Shown here: one piece after another, positions 34,699 through 43,140 of the stretch
Numbering within the stretch: position 1 is the stretch's first letter
Layout: each line of letters opens with the position of its first letter
Assembly (NCBI RefSeq): GCF_000426065.1
Contig: NZ_AUEQ01000008.1
Span: forward strand, 62,001-126,000
From: Mycobacterium sp. URHD0025
GTDB lineage: Bacteria; Actinomycetota; Actinomycetes; Mycobacteriales; Mycobacteriaceae
Direction: 5' to 3'
DNA length: 64,000 nucleotides
Notes under the pieces: model-generated
What the model saw: only the letters and a program-made list of their open reading frames with translations
What the model was told of the DNA's origin: nothing
Database searches by the model: none
Position numbers and translations under genes: made by a program

Positions 34699-35458
34699 TC
34701 ATCACGACCACCTTCGGATCGTCGAAGTTCTGGCCGGCGACCACGAATGCTGCTGCGGCGTTGCGCTGAGCGGTCCCCAGCGCCAGCACCTCCCGTGTCC
34801 CGGGACCGCCCATGAGCCAACCGATCCCGGCGCAGATCAAGGTGTAGACGACGGCCGCCAGGATGCCGAACGTGCCGAAAACCGACAGCACGCTGTTGAA
34901 ATGGGCAGCGATCGTGAACACGATCACGAGAATCATGCTGACGGTGGACACCTTCGCGATCACGGGCTGAATGCGGGTGGCCACGCCGGGACCGCGGGCC
35001 CGCAGCAGCAGGCCCGCGGCCAGCGGGATGAGCATCAGCACCACGAGAGACACGGCGATCTGGACGGGGTTGACCGCGGTGCCCGAGACGAAGATCGGCA
35101 GGATCAGCGGCACGTATCCCACAGTGACCACCATCAACAGCACCATCAGGCCCACCGCGAAGGCCATGTCGGCCTTCGCGAACTCGGCGAGCTTGATCAG
35201 GAACGGTGCGCCGGCCGCGAGCCCGCACAGCAGCAGCCCGATCCCGAGCGGATCGTCGAGGTCGAACACCTGCCACAGTCCGAACGCGGCCAGCGGCGCC
35301 AGCACGAAGTTGGCGGCGAGAGACAGTGCCACCCCCCGAATATTCTTGAGCGGGGCCATAATCTGGCCGACGGTCAACCCCAGACCGACGGCCAGAGTGC
35401 TCGACACGACGAAGAAGACGACGGCGATATTCGAACCCCGCAAGAGCAGATCGTTCAT
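34628..35458 (-). CDS. BASS (bile acid:sodium symporter) family transporter
   Basis: A 276-residue membrane protein with about nine helices and BASS/ArsB-like patterns: VGLGLTVGQIMAPL, LAPLAAFGLWQ, LLCGLAAGAPFLIKLAEFAKAD, and GTAQRNAAAAFVVAGQNFDD, the crossover region of helix 9. Family members take up organic acids (bile acids, pyruvate, pantothenate) with sodium. ATG 35458 is used; a TTG at 35473 is possible. As the last gene of the P450/DyP operon it likely transports the substrate or product. Confidence 0.82.
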   Translation of the reverse strand: MNDLLLRGSNIAVVFFVVSSTLAVGLGLTVGQIMAPLKNIRGVALSLAANFVLAPLAAFGLWQVFDLDDPLGIGLLLCGLAAGAPFLIKLAEFAKADMAFAVGLMVLLMVVTVGYVPLILPIFVSGTAVNPVQIAVSLVVLMLIPLAAGLLLRARGPGVATRIQPVIAKVSTVSMILVIVFTIAAHFNSVLSVFGTFGILAAVVYTLICAGIGWLMGGPGTREVLALGTAQRNAAAAFVVAGQNFDDPKVVVMITVVLIVEFLMLLPFARRLARSR

Positions 35459-35469
35459 GCCGGTTCCCG

Positions 35470-36486
35470 TCAAGACATCGTTACGAGATTGCGCCAGAAG
35501 GACTTCAGGCTGTCGCTGGCGCCGAACAGCGTCGTGAAGTGGGTGGAGTCGACCAGCACGATGTCCCCGGCGCGGTCACCGGACGGCGGCATGTGGACCA
35601 GAGCGTTGAACTCGGTGTTGCCTGCCAGGGTGAACGGATGCGGCCGGGTCTGGTCGATCAACTGCCGGCCCAGCACTCTGAGGTCCGGCCCCTCGGGCGC
35701 GGTCAGCTCATAGTGCGGCAGGTGCGGATGCAAGGCCAGCGTGGTGACGTCGCGCAACAGGCCGGCGGAATCCAGATCGCGGAAGCCGGTAAGCGGCACA
35801 ATCTGTTTGGTTCCCTCGACCGTGGCCGGACGCAGCCCCCAGGTGTTGTGCACCGGGATGTTCAGCCCGGTCAGAAGCGACCGGGCGTAGCCACTGAAGC
35901 GCTGGATCCGCGGTGTCAGCGGATCACCGTGGTGCAGGTATTCCATCTGCTGCTGTTCCTTGTCGTCGGTGAACCCGACGTCATGGTGCGGTGCCAGCAT
36001 CAGGCAGGTGCCCTCGCGCTTCAACCACTGCTGGATCGCGGCGATCTCCTCATCGGTGGCGGCCTCGTCGCCGAGCAGGTGGTCCAGGCCGAAGATCATC
36101 AGGGTGTCGGTGTCGTTCAGGATGCGTTCATCGATCGGCAGCCGATACCCGGCCTGATCTACCCGCTGGAATACCGCCACCGGATGCCCGGTGGCCTCGC
36201 CGGCGACATCCTGAAATGACAAGGAGGAGCGGTGGAACAGCTCCAGCGTTCCGTCGATGCCCTGCAGGAAGTCGCGCGGGTCGTACTCGGGTCCTGCGTA
36301 GGCGGGCCAGGTCGCCAGACGAACTTCCGTCATGGTGGAGTACCGGTTGTAGAGCAGTGAGGGATCGCGCTGGACCTCCCACGGGTAGCTCCACGACCAG
36401 TAGATGCTGACCCGTCGGTTGCCGTTGTGCGGGCGAGCGATGTGGGCTTGGTTGTAGGTGCGGGCATAGGGGAGGGGTGTGGTCAT
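35470..36486 (-). CDS. Hypothetical protein, class I glutamine-amidotransferase-like
   Basis: A 338-residue protein that I do not recognise as a characterised family. Strands such as TDTLMIFGLDHLLGDEAATDEEIAAIQQWLKREGTCLMLAPHHD resemble the GATase1-like/DUF4350 fold, but no nucleophilic Cys is seen at the elbow. It starts with ARTYNQAHIARPHNGNRR and contains many His and Trp residues. It is tightly placed between the DyP gene and the BASS transporter (gaps of 11-21 bases), so is functionally tied to that operon. Confidence 0.6.
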   Translation of the reverse strand: MTTPLPYARTYNQAHIARPHNGNRRVSIYWSWSYPWEVQRDPSLLYNRYSTMTEVRLATWPAYAGPEYDPRDFLQGIDGTLELFHRSSLSFQDVAGEATGHPVAVFQRVDQAGYRLPIDERILNDTDTLMIFGLDHLLGDEAATDEEIAAIQQWLKREGTCLMLAPHHDVGFTDDKEQQQMEYLHHGDPLTPRIQRFSGYARSLLTGLNIPVHNTWGLRPATVEGTKQIVPLTGFRDLDSAGLLRDVTTLALHPHLPHYELTAPEGPDLRVLGRQLIDQTRPHPFTLAGNTEFNALVHMPPSGDRAGDIVLVDSTHFTTLFGASDSLKSFWRNLVTMS

Positions 36487-36507
36487 GGTGTCACCTTGTT
36501 TCTCGGC

Positions 36508-37827
36508 TCAGAGGTTTGTGAGGTACCGCAGCGCGCTCATACCGGGCAGGAAGAAGTACGCCCCGCCGCGCAGCGTGGTGAATGCGGGTAACCCCTTGTG
36601 TACCTTGCGGATCGGTCGCTTCGGAATCGTGAACTCCAGCGTGCCGTCCTGGGTGCCGCAGATGGGATCGTGTTCGTTGTCGAGATCTTTGAACGCTGTG
36701 TCGTTGATCCAGACGTTTTGGGCGAACTCGAACTGACGTACCAGGCTGGCGCAGATCAGGAACATCCCCACACCGCGTTCGATCCCGTCGTCGGCGGCGC
36801 CTTCGGGCAGTGCCGGCCCGTAGGTGCCGCTGCGCCGGATCAGCCTGCGCCGATTGGGATTCGGTTCGGTGTCACGCGGGTTGAGGCGGCGGGCGTGAGA
36901 GCCGAGCGGGCACGCATACCCGTGGGGATCCAGTTCGCCGTAGTCGAAATCGTTGTTACGCATCGGATCCGCACCCAGTTCTGGATCGTCGTGCTCGGGT
37001 GCCAGCACCAACGGCGCACCGCTGCGCCAGCGGCCCATGAATTTCGCGGCCAGCAGTTCCTCGCCCTCGGCGCCCTCGGCATTCTGTCTCAGGTAGTCGC
37101 GAAAGACCCCGACATGTTCCTCCAGCCGACGGTACGCCATATAGCTACCGTTGCGCGAAAGGGCCTCGGGTGTAGGCTGATTCGACACCAGGCCCTCTTC
37201 GTCCGGATAGCCGAGGAGAAACTCTCCCGGCGCCAGCGCCCCGCCGGAGCCGGGTATCAGTACCTCTCCGGAGCCCTCCATCTGCGGCTGAGACACCGGA
37301 TCGCGATACCCGAAGTGATCGTGGTCGTACTCGAACGGTGCGGTGGCCGCCAGATCCAGATGCGACAGTGACCGCACGCCGGGGCAGCGAGCCAGCAGTG
37401 CATCGTGTTCGCCGACGCACCGCACGCGTTCGTCCTCGTCCCGGGCGAACAGGATGACGATGGCGTGCAGATCGTCATCCGCGAGCCCGCCCACCCAGTG
37501 TTCGGGCGCGGCCGCACCGGTGTCTCCGAGGATGTCGGCCCGCGACGCCATGCCCTCCCGAAACTCGTCCGGGAACGAGGCGAGTGACCCGTCGTCCAGA
37601 CCCAGTGCGCGCAATCCGTTCCAGGTAAAGGCCAGGTTGACCCAGCGCCTGAAGACATTGACCGTCTCGCGGACATCGGTGGCCGACTGCACCAGGGGAA
37701 CCATCTCGGCCAGCCAGGCGCGCCCCGCTTCGGGGGTATCGAAGGACAGGAACTCGTAGCGACCGGTCAAGTGGGGCGTCCCGGTCAGCATGATGTGCTG
37801 GATGTCGTCGAATTCGAGGACTGTCAT
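36508..37827 (-). CDS. DyP-type heme peroxidase
   Basis: A 439-residue protein with DyP features: FGYRDPVSQP (Asp176, corresponding to the catalytic Asp of GxxDG, though the second Gly is Pro), proximal-heme region ACPLGSHARRLNPR (His311), and distal arginine segment RRLIRRSGTYGPAL. Length and motifs fit the fungal/D-type DyP group. It would oxidise bulky substrates with H2O2. No encapsulin gene or targeting tail is obvious. Start ATG 37827 overlaps the 187-residue protein's stop by four bases. Confidence 0.82.
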   Translation of the reverse strand: MTVLEFDDIQHIMLTGTPHLTGRYEFLSFDTPEAGRAWLAEMVPLVQSATDVRETVNVFRRWVNLAFTWNGLRALGLDDGSLASFPDEFREGMASRADILGDTGAAAPEHWVGGLADDDLHAIVILFARDEDERVRCVGEHDALLARCPGVRSLSHLDLAATAPFEYDHDHFGYRDPVSQPQMEGSGEVLIPGSGGALAPGEFLLGYPDEEGLVSNQPTPEALSRNGSYMAYRRLEEHVGVFRDYLRQNAEGAEGEELLAAKFMGRWRSGAPLVLAPEHDDPELGADPMRNNDFDYGELDPHGYACPLGSHARRLNPRDTEPNPNRRRLIRRSGTYGPALPEGAADDGIERGVGMFLICASLVRQFEFAQNVWINDTAFKDLDNEHDPICGTQDGTLEFTIPKRPIRKVHKGLPAFTTLRGGAYFFLPGMSALRYLTNL

Positions 37828-38387
37828 TGCATCTGATCCAGCATGTCGGAGAACGCGGCTTTGAGCCGCAGGGCCTTCTTGACCTCCTCGGACGTGACGT
37901 ACGGGTACTCGCCATACTCCAGGAAGCTGGGCACCTGGTGGTCCCGAACGAACATGATGAACGCCTCCGGATTGGTCTTCCAGTCCTCCGGGAAGCCCTC
38001 CAGGTGGGTGAACGCCGTGGTGATGCCCGTCGAACTGAACAGTTTGACCGCGTCCTCGGTGTACTTGTCGAAGTCGGTGTCGAAGATGCCCTGGTACTGG
38101 AAGTGCACACCGGAGCCGACGTCGAACAGCTGCCAGCGCAGATAGTGGAGCTTGAGCGGCGCGAGCACGTCGGGCTGCGCGGCGACGGCCGCCTCGAGCT
38201 GCTTGCCGTAGTCCCGGATGGCCTGCTCGTGGCCGTCGATCACTTTGGCGATGATGTTGAATCCGTAGCAGGCGGGGGTGCGGGGAAAAACCGGGCCGTA
38301 CCGTCCCCGCGTCAGCTCGAAATAGCCCTCTTTGGGAAGGGCAAGGGCTGCCGGCTGGGACCAATCGTTGTTTCCGTTGTGCGCCAT
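37824..38387 (-). CDS. Hypothetical protein, dimeric alpha+beta-barrel-like partner of the DyP peroxidase
   Basis: A 187-residue soluble protein. YGFNIIAKVIDGHEQAIRDYGKQLE and LKLHYLRWQLFDVGSGVHFQYQGIFDTDFDKY read like a ferredoxin-like dimeric barrel (as in DyP half-domains or DUF1330-type proteins), with a Glu/Lys-rich C-terminal helix. No heme-ligand motif stands out. It overlaps the DyP start by four bases (ATGA) and so is probably made in step with it, as a partner subunit or accessory factor. Family not recognised. Confidence 0.62.
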   Translation of the reverse strand: MAHNGNNDWSQPAALALPKEGYFELTRGRYGPVFPRTPACYGFNIIAKVIDGHEQAIRDYGKQLEAAVAAQPDVLAPLKLHYLRWQLFDVGSGVHFQYQGIFDTDFDKYTEDAVKLFSSTGITTAFTHLEGFPEDWKTNPEAFIMFVRDHQVPSFLEYGEYPYVTSEEVKKALRLKAAFSDMLDQMQ

Positions 38388-38474
38388 GGCATTGACGATA
38401 TGGACGCGGCGACCTCACGTCGTCCCCTGAATCGGGGGAAACCGCGCCTCAGAGTCCCGCCGGGCACTGCCGGG

Positions 38475-38774
38475 TTACGCGAGTCGCTCCACTTCGACGA
38501 AGACGATCGGGTGGCTGTCGCCGCGATTCTCGACGGTGTGCTCGGACCCCGCGGGGCGTGAATAGCTTTGACCGGCAACGAGTTCGGAGACGATCTCGAT
38601 GCCATCGGCAGTGACGACATGCATGGTGTCGGTGACCAGTGGGACTACCACGTACTCGTAATCGTGCCGGTGCATCGGTATCGCACCACCGGGGTCGATC
38701 GTCCACCGAGTCACACGGAAGCAGTCATTTTCGAGCTGGATCTCACCGTGGGATCCGGTCGCCATGTTCGACAT
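38475..38774 (-). CDS. Small cupin protein
   Basis: A 99-residue single-domain cupin. Metal ligands fit motif 1 as PMHRHDYEYVVVP (two His, Glu) and motif 2 as GSEHTVENRGDSHPIVFVEVE (His). Could be a metal-dependent isomerase, dioxygenase or a binding protein. It lies between the P450 gene (28 bases) and the 187-residue protein (87 bases) on the same strand, so belongs to the same operon. Confidence 0.82.
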   Translation of the reverse strand: MSNMATGSHGEIQLENDCFRVTRWTIDPGGAIPMHRHDYEYVVVPLVTDTMHVVTADGIEIVSELVAGQSYSRPAGSEHTVENRGDSHPIVFVEVERLA

Positions 38775-38802
38775 CGTTTACCTCTCCGGCCGCCAGGCGG
38801 GC

Positions 38803-40164
38803 TCAGTCGATGACCGCGGCGGCCTTGTGCACGGTGATCGGCGCGGCCAACTGCTGCTCATCGCAGATCCGCTGCAGTTTCTCCAAAGTTTCGGCCAGGC
38901 CGGCCCCGGTCCGCCGCCCCGGGGTGAATGTCGCGGGCAGATGTTGCATGCCCTGGATGACGCCGATGGTCTCGTAGTGCACTGCGCCGGCCGGATCGCA
39001 CCGATAATCCGGCATGCGGTCGAGCACCCCGGTGAGCATGGACTTGAACACCGTCCGCGCGACATTCGACCCGATGCAGCGATGCACGCCGAGCCCAAAG
39101 CTGAAGTGCCGGTTACCGGATCGATCCATCACGATTTCGTTGGGATTCTCGAACACCTGTGGGTCGCGGTTGGCCATCGCCCAGGACAACCACAGTCGCT
39201 CGCCCTCCCGGAGCGGCACGCCATCCACTTCGATGTCCTCGGCGATGGTGCGGCCGTCCCCGGGCGCGGGGGTGAAGAACCGCAGGAACTCCTCGGTCGC
39301 CGAGTCGAGCAGGGTCGCCCGGTCCCGGCTCAACCGCTCGCGCTCATCCGGGTGCTGCGAAAGCCACTCGAGCGAGTGCGCGGTCAACGCTGTGGTGGTG
39401 TCGAAACCGCCGCCGACCAAGAGCATCAGCATGCCCAGGATCTCCGAATCAGGTGCCGGCCGGCCATCGACGCGCATCTGGGCCATGGCGTCGATCAACC
39501 CCGGCCGCGGGTTCTGCCGGATCACCGCGACGTGCTCCATCATGTGCACCGCCGAAGCCACCGACAGGTCGAAGACGCGTTTGGCGTCGGGGGAGTCGGC
39601 GCGCGTGTACACCGATGCGTGGGCGGGTTCGCAGTAGATCTCCCACTCGGCCAGCGGGACACCCAGCAGACCCAGCGTCAACACCGCGGGGACGATGTTC
39701 GCCAGATCGTCGACGAAATCGATACTGCCGTCTTCGATCTTCTCGTCCAGACAGGCCCTGACGAGCTCGTCGACCACCGGCTTCCACCGCGCAACCGCGG
39801 CCGGCGACAGGTAACCGTTGAGCGGTGTCCGGTAGGCCCGGTGTTCGGGATCGTCCATCTCCAACATCCCGCCGCGGAACTGTGTGCTGACCTCGCCGCG
39901 CGGAATGTTGATGCCCCGGTAGCCTTTTCGCTCGCCGACGATGTCGTTGTCGTTCGAGATGTGCGGGCACCGGGCGAGTTCGAAGACTTCGTTGCTGCCG
40001 GCGGCCACCCAGTGCCCGCCGTAGGTGTCGGTCCAGGCGAGCGGGCAGGTACCCAGCATCTCCGAGGTGATCGGTTCGAACTGGTCGCGATACTGCGGGG
40101 TGTGTCGGTCGAAGTAGTAGCTGCGCTCGGCACGTCGAGCATCCACCATGGCACTGTCAGACAT
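38803..40164 (-). CDS. Cytochrome P450
   Basis: A 453-residue soluble P450. Visible are the I-helix region MLMLLVGGGFDTTTALTAHSLEWL (Gly-Gly-Phe-Asp-Thr-Thr), the K-helix ExxR in TEEFLRF, and the heme-ligand loop FSFGLGVHRCIGSNVAR. Alignment starts at MSDSAMVDARR, so ATG 40164 is used. Neighbouring cupin, DyP peroxidase and BASS carrier suggest oxidation of an imported or exported small molecule. No ferredoxin gene is adjacent. Confidence 0.92.
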   Translation of the reverse strand: MSDSAMVDARRAERSYYFDRHTPQYRDQFEPITSEMLGTCPLAWTDTYGGHWVAAGSNEVFELARCPHISNDNDIVGERKGYRGINIPRGEVSTQFRGGMLEMDDPEHRAYRTPLNGYLSPAAVARWKPVVDELVRACLDEKIEDGSIDFVDDLANIVPAVLTLGLLGVPLAEWEIYCEPAHASVYTRADSPDAKRVFDLSVASAVHMMEHVAVIRQNPRPGLIDAMAQMRVDGRPAPDSEILGMLMLLVGGGFDTTTALTAHSLEWLSQHPDERERLSRDRATLLDSATEEFLRFFTPAPGDGRTIAEDIEVDGVPLREGERLWLSWAMANRDPQVFENPNEIVMDRSGNRHFSFGLGVHRCIGSNVARTVFKSMLTGVLDRMPDYRCDPAGAVHYETIGVIQGMQHLPATFTPGRRTGAGLAETLEKLQRICDEQQLAAPITVHKAAAVID

Positions 40165-40242
40165 CTGCGCCCCCAACGTCGTTGTCGGTCTGCAGGTCTG
40201 AGGATAGGAACTATGCGCGGCGGTGTGGGCCGTTCTGGCAGA

Positions 40243-40665
40243 TCACGGCGTGAGATTGATGATCGCCTTGCCGTACTCGAGGTCTGCCGGCACCGACACA
40301 TGGTCATGAACGACCACCCAGATGCCATCGACGCAGCGCAGGCAGGCCGTCCATCGCAGCCACATGTCGATGCCGCGGCCACTGACCAGCGTGCCGCGCA
40401 CATGATTGAGGCTGTGGACGAAGGCGATGTCGCCCTCGGTGGTGACCGTGAGTTCGTGGACGTCGTAACCGATCGGACCGGTGTAGGCGGTGAAGACCTC
40501 CTGCCAGGCCCTTCGCTTGTTGTCGTCCCCGGCGTACCGGAGCGGGGCGCCGAGGTCGAATGAGACGACGTCGGGTGCGTACAGGGCGGTCAGCGTGTCG
40601 AGGTCGCGCGCACGGATCGCGTCGACACCCTCGGCGATGCGCTGTCGAATGGCGGCTTCAGTCAC
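40243..40665 (-). CDS. SnoaL/NTF2-like protein (ketosteroid-isomerase fold)
   Basis: A ~140-residue protein of the NTF2-like superfamily: IRQRIAEGVDAIRARDLDTLTALYAPDVVSFDL and DIAFVHSLNHVRGTLVSGRGIDMWLRWTACLRCVDGIWVVVHDHVSVP. Members are small-molecule isomerases, cyclases or hydrolases, or unknown. GTG 40665 fits the family start. It is 78 bases ahead of the P450 gene and may be the first gene of that operon. Confidence 0.78.
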   Translation of the reverse strand: MTEAAIRQRIAEGVDAIRARDLDTLTALYAPDVVSFDLGAPLRYAGDDNKRRAWQEVFTAYTGPIGYDVHELTVTTEGDIAFVHSLNHVRGTLVSGRGIDMWLRWTACLRCVDGIWVVVHDHVSVPADLEYGKAIINLTP

Positions 40666-40727
40666 GAAGGTCACGGTAGGCGACCGCGACGGACTTCCGG
40701 CGCGGATCGCCATGACTCCGTGGTGAG

Positions 40728-41024
40728 CTATACGCAGTCGACGCAGAACTGCTGATCGCCCTTTTGCAGGGCCATCCGGGTGCGGTGGTGCACCAGGAAG
40801 CAGCTGGAACAGGTGAATTCGTCAGCCTGCTTGGGAACGACCCGCACACTGAGTTCCTCACCGGAGAGATCGGCGTCCGGCAGGTCGAACGAATCGACCA
40901 CCTCGTCCTCGTCGATCACAGCGGTGTTCGCCGAAGTGCGCCGCTGGGCCGCCAGCTCTTCGAGCGACTCGTCGGTGGCCTCTTCCGTCTCCTTGACGCG
41001 AGGTGCGTCGTAATCAGTTGCCAT
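40728..41024 (-). CDS. DUF4193 family protein
   Basis: A 98-residue actinobacterial protein with DUF4193 hallmarks: MATDYDAPRV start, an acidic middle, and a C-terminal zinc-ribbon-like region with CSSC...HH...CVDC. Function unknown, strongly conserved in mycobacteria. Start ATG 41024 is preceded by AGGAGG, an excellent ribosome-binding site. A short perfect stem (CCAGAC/GTCTGG, 41043-41058) lies just upstream. Confidence 0.85.
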   Translation of the reverse strand: MATDYDAPRVKETEEATDESLEELAAQRRTSANTAVIDEDEVVDSFDLPDADLSGEELSVRVVPKQADEFTCSSCFLVHHRTRMALQKGDQQFCVDCV

Positions 41025-41042
41025 AGATGATCCTCCTAATAA

Positions 41043-41058
41043 CCAGACCAATGTCTGG
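41043..41058 (-). promoter_or_regulatory. Small inverted repeat upstream of the DUF4193 gene
   Basis: CCAGAC-CAAT-GTCTGG, a perfect 6-bp inverted repeat with a 4-base loop, 19 bases upstream of the DUF4193 start and close to its Shine-Dalgarno. It could be an operator or an mRNA hairpin in the 5' leader. Significance uncertain. Confidence 0.35.
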
Positions 41059-41159
41059 CCAACGCCGCAGCGGGTGTCGTTGTTCCCCGGGCGAACGGCC
41101 CGTAAACGTCGGATGCACGTTAGCGTCTGAAGTCGCCGGGGCCTTCATCGGACGACGTG

Positions 41160-41495
41160 ATGCTCGGTACAGTCGTCGGCGTGCATGACGATGTCAGTGG
41201 TTCGGACGCCGAGATCTTCGAAGACGCTGAGCTTGATGAGTACCTCGATGACGACGATGCGGACCTGGAGGACCTGGACTCCAACGGTCAGCTGATCTCG
41301 ATCCGTCGTGCCAACGGTGAGGAGATCCTCACCATCGTCGCCCAGGACGATGAATGGAACGTCGATCTTCAGCCCGGCGGTTCCGTGCAGAGTGCTTTCC
41401 TCGGTTCGCGGCGCGACACCCCGGTGTGGATCAACGCTCTCGACGGACAGATCGAGCGCGACGACGACGGCACCTACGTCATCCGGATCGACTGA
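41160..41495 (+). CDS. Acidic hypothetical protein
   Basis: About 111 residues, very acidic in the first half (DAELDEYLDDDDADLEDLD), followed by a beta-rich part (GQLISIRRANGEEILTIVAQDDEWNVDLQPGG...WINALDGQIERDDDGTYVIRID). Family not recognised. Start could be GTG 41157, ATG 41160 or GTG 41181. It is followed by the TauD-type dioxygenase on the same strand. Confidence 0.55.
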   Translation: MLGTVVGVHDDVSGSDAEIFEDAELDEYLDDDDADLEDLDSNGQLISIRRANGEEILTIVAQDDEWNVDLQPGGSVQSAFLGSRRDTPVWINALDGQIERDDDGTYVIRID

Positions 41496-41567
41496 CCTTC
41501 GCAGCTCTTTGCGCTCGTGGTGAGTGCAACCGTGGTGTTCAGGCACCCTCTCGCCGATGGTGGCGGG

Positions 41568-42488
41568 GTGTCCTCTCTGCGTGTAGTGAAGCTCGGTGCC
41601 CACATCGGGGCCCGCATCGATGGAATCGACGTCAACGGCACTCTCGACCCGTCCACGGTGTCGGCGATCAACGATGCCCTGGTTGAGCACAAGGTCATCT
41701 TTTTCCGTGGGCAACACCATCTCGACGACGACGGTCAGCTGGCGTTCGCGCGGTTGCTCGGCACCCCGACGCGGGCACACCCGACCGTCACCTCGCGGGG
41801 CGAGCGGATCCTGCCCATCGACTCGCGGTATGACAAGGCCAACAGCTGGCACACCGATGTGACGTTCGTCGACCGCGTTCCGAAGGCCTCGCTGCTGAGG
41901 GCGGTGACGCTGCCGGATTACGGCGGCACCACGACGTGGGCGTCGACGGAGGCCGCTTACGATCAGCTGCCCGGGCCGCTGCGCGCCCTGGTCGAGAATC
42001 TGTGGGCGGTGCACACCAATCAGTACGACTATGCGGCCGATTACGACGGACGTCACGACGATCTGGCCGAGTCCGAGCGGCAGTACCGCGATGAATTCGT
42101 CTCCGACTACTACGAAACCGAACACCCTGTGGTGCGGGTCCATCCTGAAACGGGCAGGCGGGTGTTGCTGCTGGGCCATTTCATCAAACAGTTCGTGGGC
42201 TTGAGCTCCGCGGAGTCGGCCACCCTGTTCCAGCTGCTGCAGAATCGGGTGATCAAGCTGGAGAACACGATTCGCTGGAGCTGGGAACCGGGCGACCTGG
42301 CGATCTGGGACAACCGGGCCACCCAGCACTACGCGGTGGCCGACTACGACGATCAGTACCGCCGACTGAGCCGGATCACACTGGCCGGAGATGTCCCGGT
42401 CGATGTCCACGGCAGACGCAGCCGGGCCGTCGTCGGTGACGCATCGCGATACTCCGAGGTGGTCACGCCGGTCGCTCTGGCCGGCTGA
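41568..42488 (+). CDS. TauD/TfdA-type Fe(II)/2-oxoglutarate dioxygenase (Rv3406-like)
   Basis: A ~306-residue dioxygenase. N-terminal [19 protein letters not shown] and [27 protein letters not shown] are typical of TauD-type alkylsulfatases. Iron ligands are HTD in WHTDVTF and a distal His in [12 protein letters not shown]; the 2OG-binding Arg is in [12 protein letters not shown]. Such enzymes release sulfite from taurine or alkyl sulfates, or hydroxylate aromatics. GTG 41568 matches the family start; GTG 41517 would add an unconvincing leader. Confidence 0.85.
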   Translation: MSSLRVVKLGAHIGARIDGIDVNGTLDPSTVSAINDALVEHKVIFFRGQHHLDDDGQLAFARLLGTPTRAHPTVTSRGERILPIDSRYDKANSWHTDVTFVDRVPKASLLRAVTLPDYGGTTTWASTEAAYDQLPGPLRALVENLWAVHTNQYDYAADYDGRHDDLAESERQYRDEFVSDYYETEHPVVRVHPETGRRVLLLGHFIKQFVGLSSAESATLFQLLQNRVIKLENTIRWSWEPGDLAIWDNRATQHYAVADYDDQYRRLSRITLAGDVPVDVHGRRSRAVVGDASRYSEVVTPVALAG

Positions 42489-42502
42489 CCCGGGCCTGCC
42501 GG

Positions 42503-42796
42503 TCAGAGCCGTTCCATCTCCCGAGCCATCAGTCCGCGCTCGAGGTAGGTGCAGCGCGGTGGGTAGTAGGTGGCGCGCCGCCGCTCGGCACGGGCGTGCC
42601 AGTGTTCTGCCACCGACGCCGCGGCGTGTGACACCATGGCGACGACGTCGCGGTGGCCACGGCTACCCGCTGCCGCGGCGGTACTGAACAGCACTTGCTG
42701 TTCGGTGATGAGTACGGGCTCGTGTGAGTGCCGGGCCGGTACGGTCTGTCGTGAGGTTTCGCGTCTGATCACGGAAACCGGATTGAAAACGCTCAT
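42503..42796 (-). CDS. Conserved mycobacterial hypothetical protein
   Basis: A 97-residue basic protein. The pattern VLITEQQVLFSTAAAA, then YYPPRCTYLERGLMAREMERL at the end, matches a small protein I remember from several mycobacteria; function unknown. It is convergent with the dioxygenase (14-base gap). Confidence 0.6.
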   Translation of the reverse strand: MSVFNPVSVIRRETSRQTVPARHSHEPVLITEQQVLFSTAAAAGSRGHRDVVAMVSHAAASVAEHWHARAERRRATYYPPRCTYLERGLMAREMERL

Positions 42797-43140
42797 GTCG
42801 AAACTTCCTCTGGACCAAGCGCCGTACGGTTCGGCGCTCTGATGCAGAAAACGTACGGCCGCGGGTGATGTTGCCTCACGCGTAGTGCACTACCTCTATA
42901 TGTGGCGTCTTGGACCGAACGTTCTTTTACAGCCAGGCCTCCCGAAGCCGGGTGATGGACACGCCGATCGATTTGTAAAACTCAACACGCGCTTTGCCAT
43001 TGGTCGATGGCGTGGTGGGCGGGACCTTTCCTGTGCAACTATCTGTTTCCCGCGCAGTGCAATTGGATCGCCACTCCCGTCGGCGTCGCGCACACTGATC
43101 GCAAGAATGCGGCGAAAGGTGCTGACATGGGGGAGATCCG
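42797..43140. other. Intergenic region upstream of the CotH-like gene
   Basis: About 340 bases between a minus-strand hypothetical gene and the CotH-like gene. It contains AGCGCC/GGCGCT arms near 42818-42838 and several AT-richer patches (such as CTCTATATGTGG near 42893) that may hold promoters. Just before ATG 43141 is GGGGGAGATCC, a good ribosome-binding site. No gene is supported. Confidence 0.4.

Noticed and set aside
37828..38418. N-terminal extension of the DyP open frame to 38418
   Set aside because: This part is an out-of-frame reading of the 187-residue gene; the DyP alignment begins at ATG 37827.
38764..40563. 599-codon plus-strand open frame
   Set aside because: Antisense to the P450 gene, which has heme-loop and ExxR motifs; the translation shows no family features.
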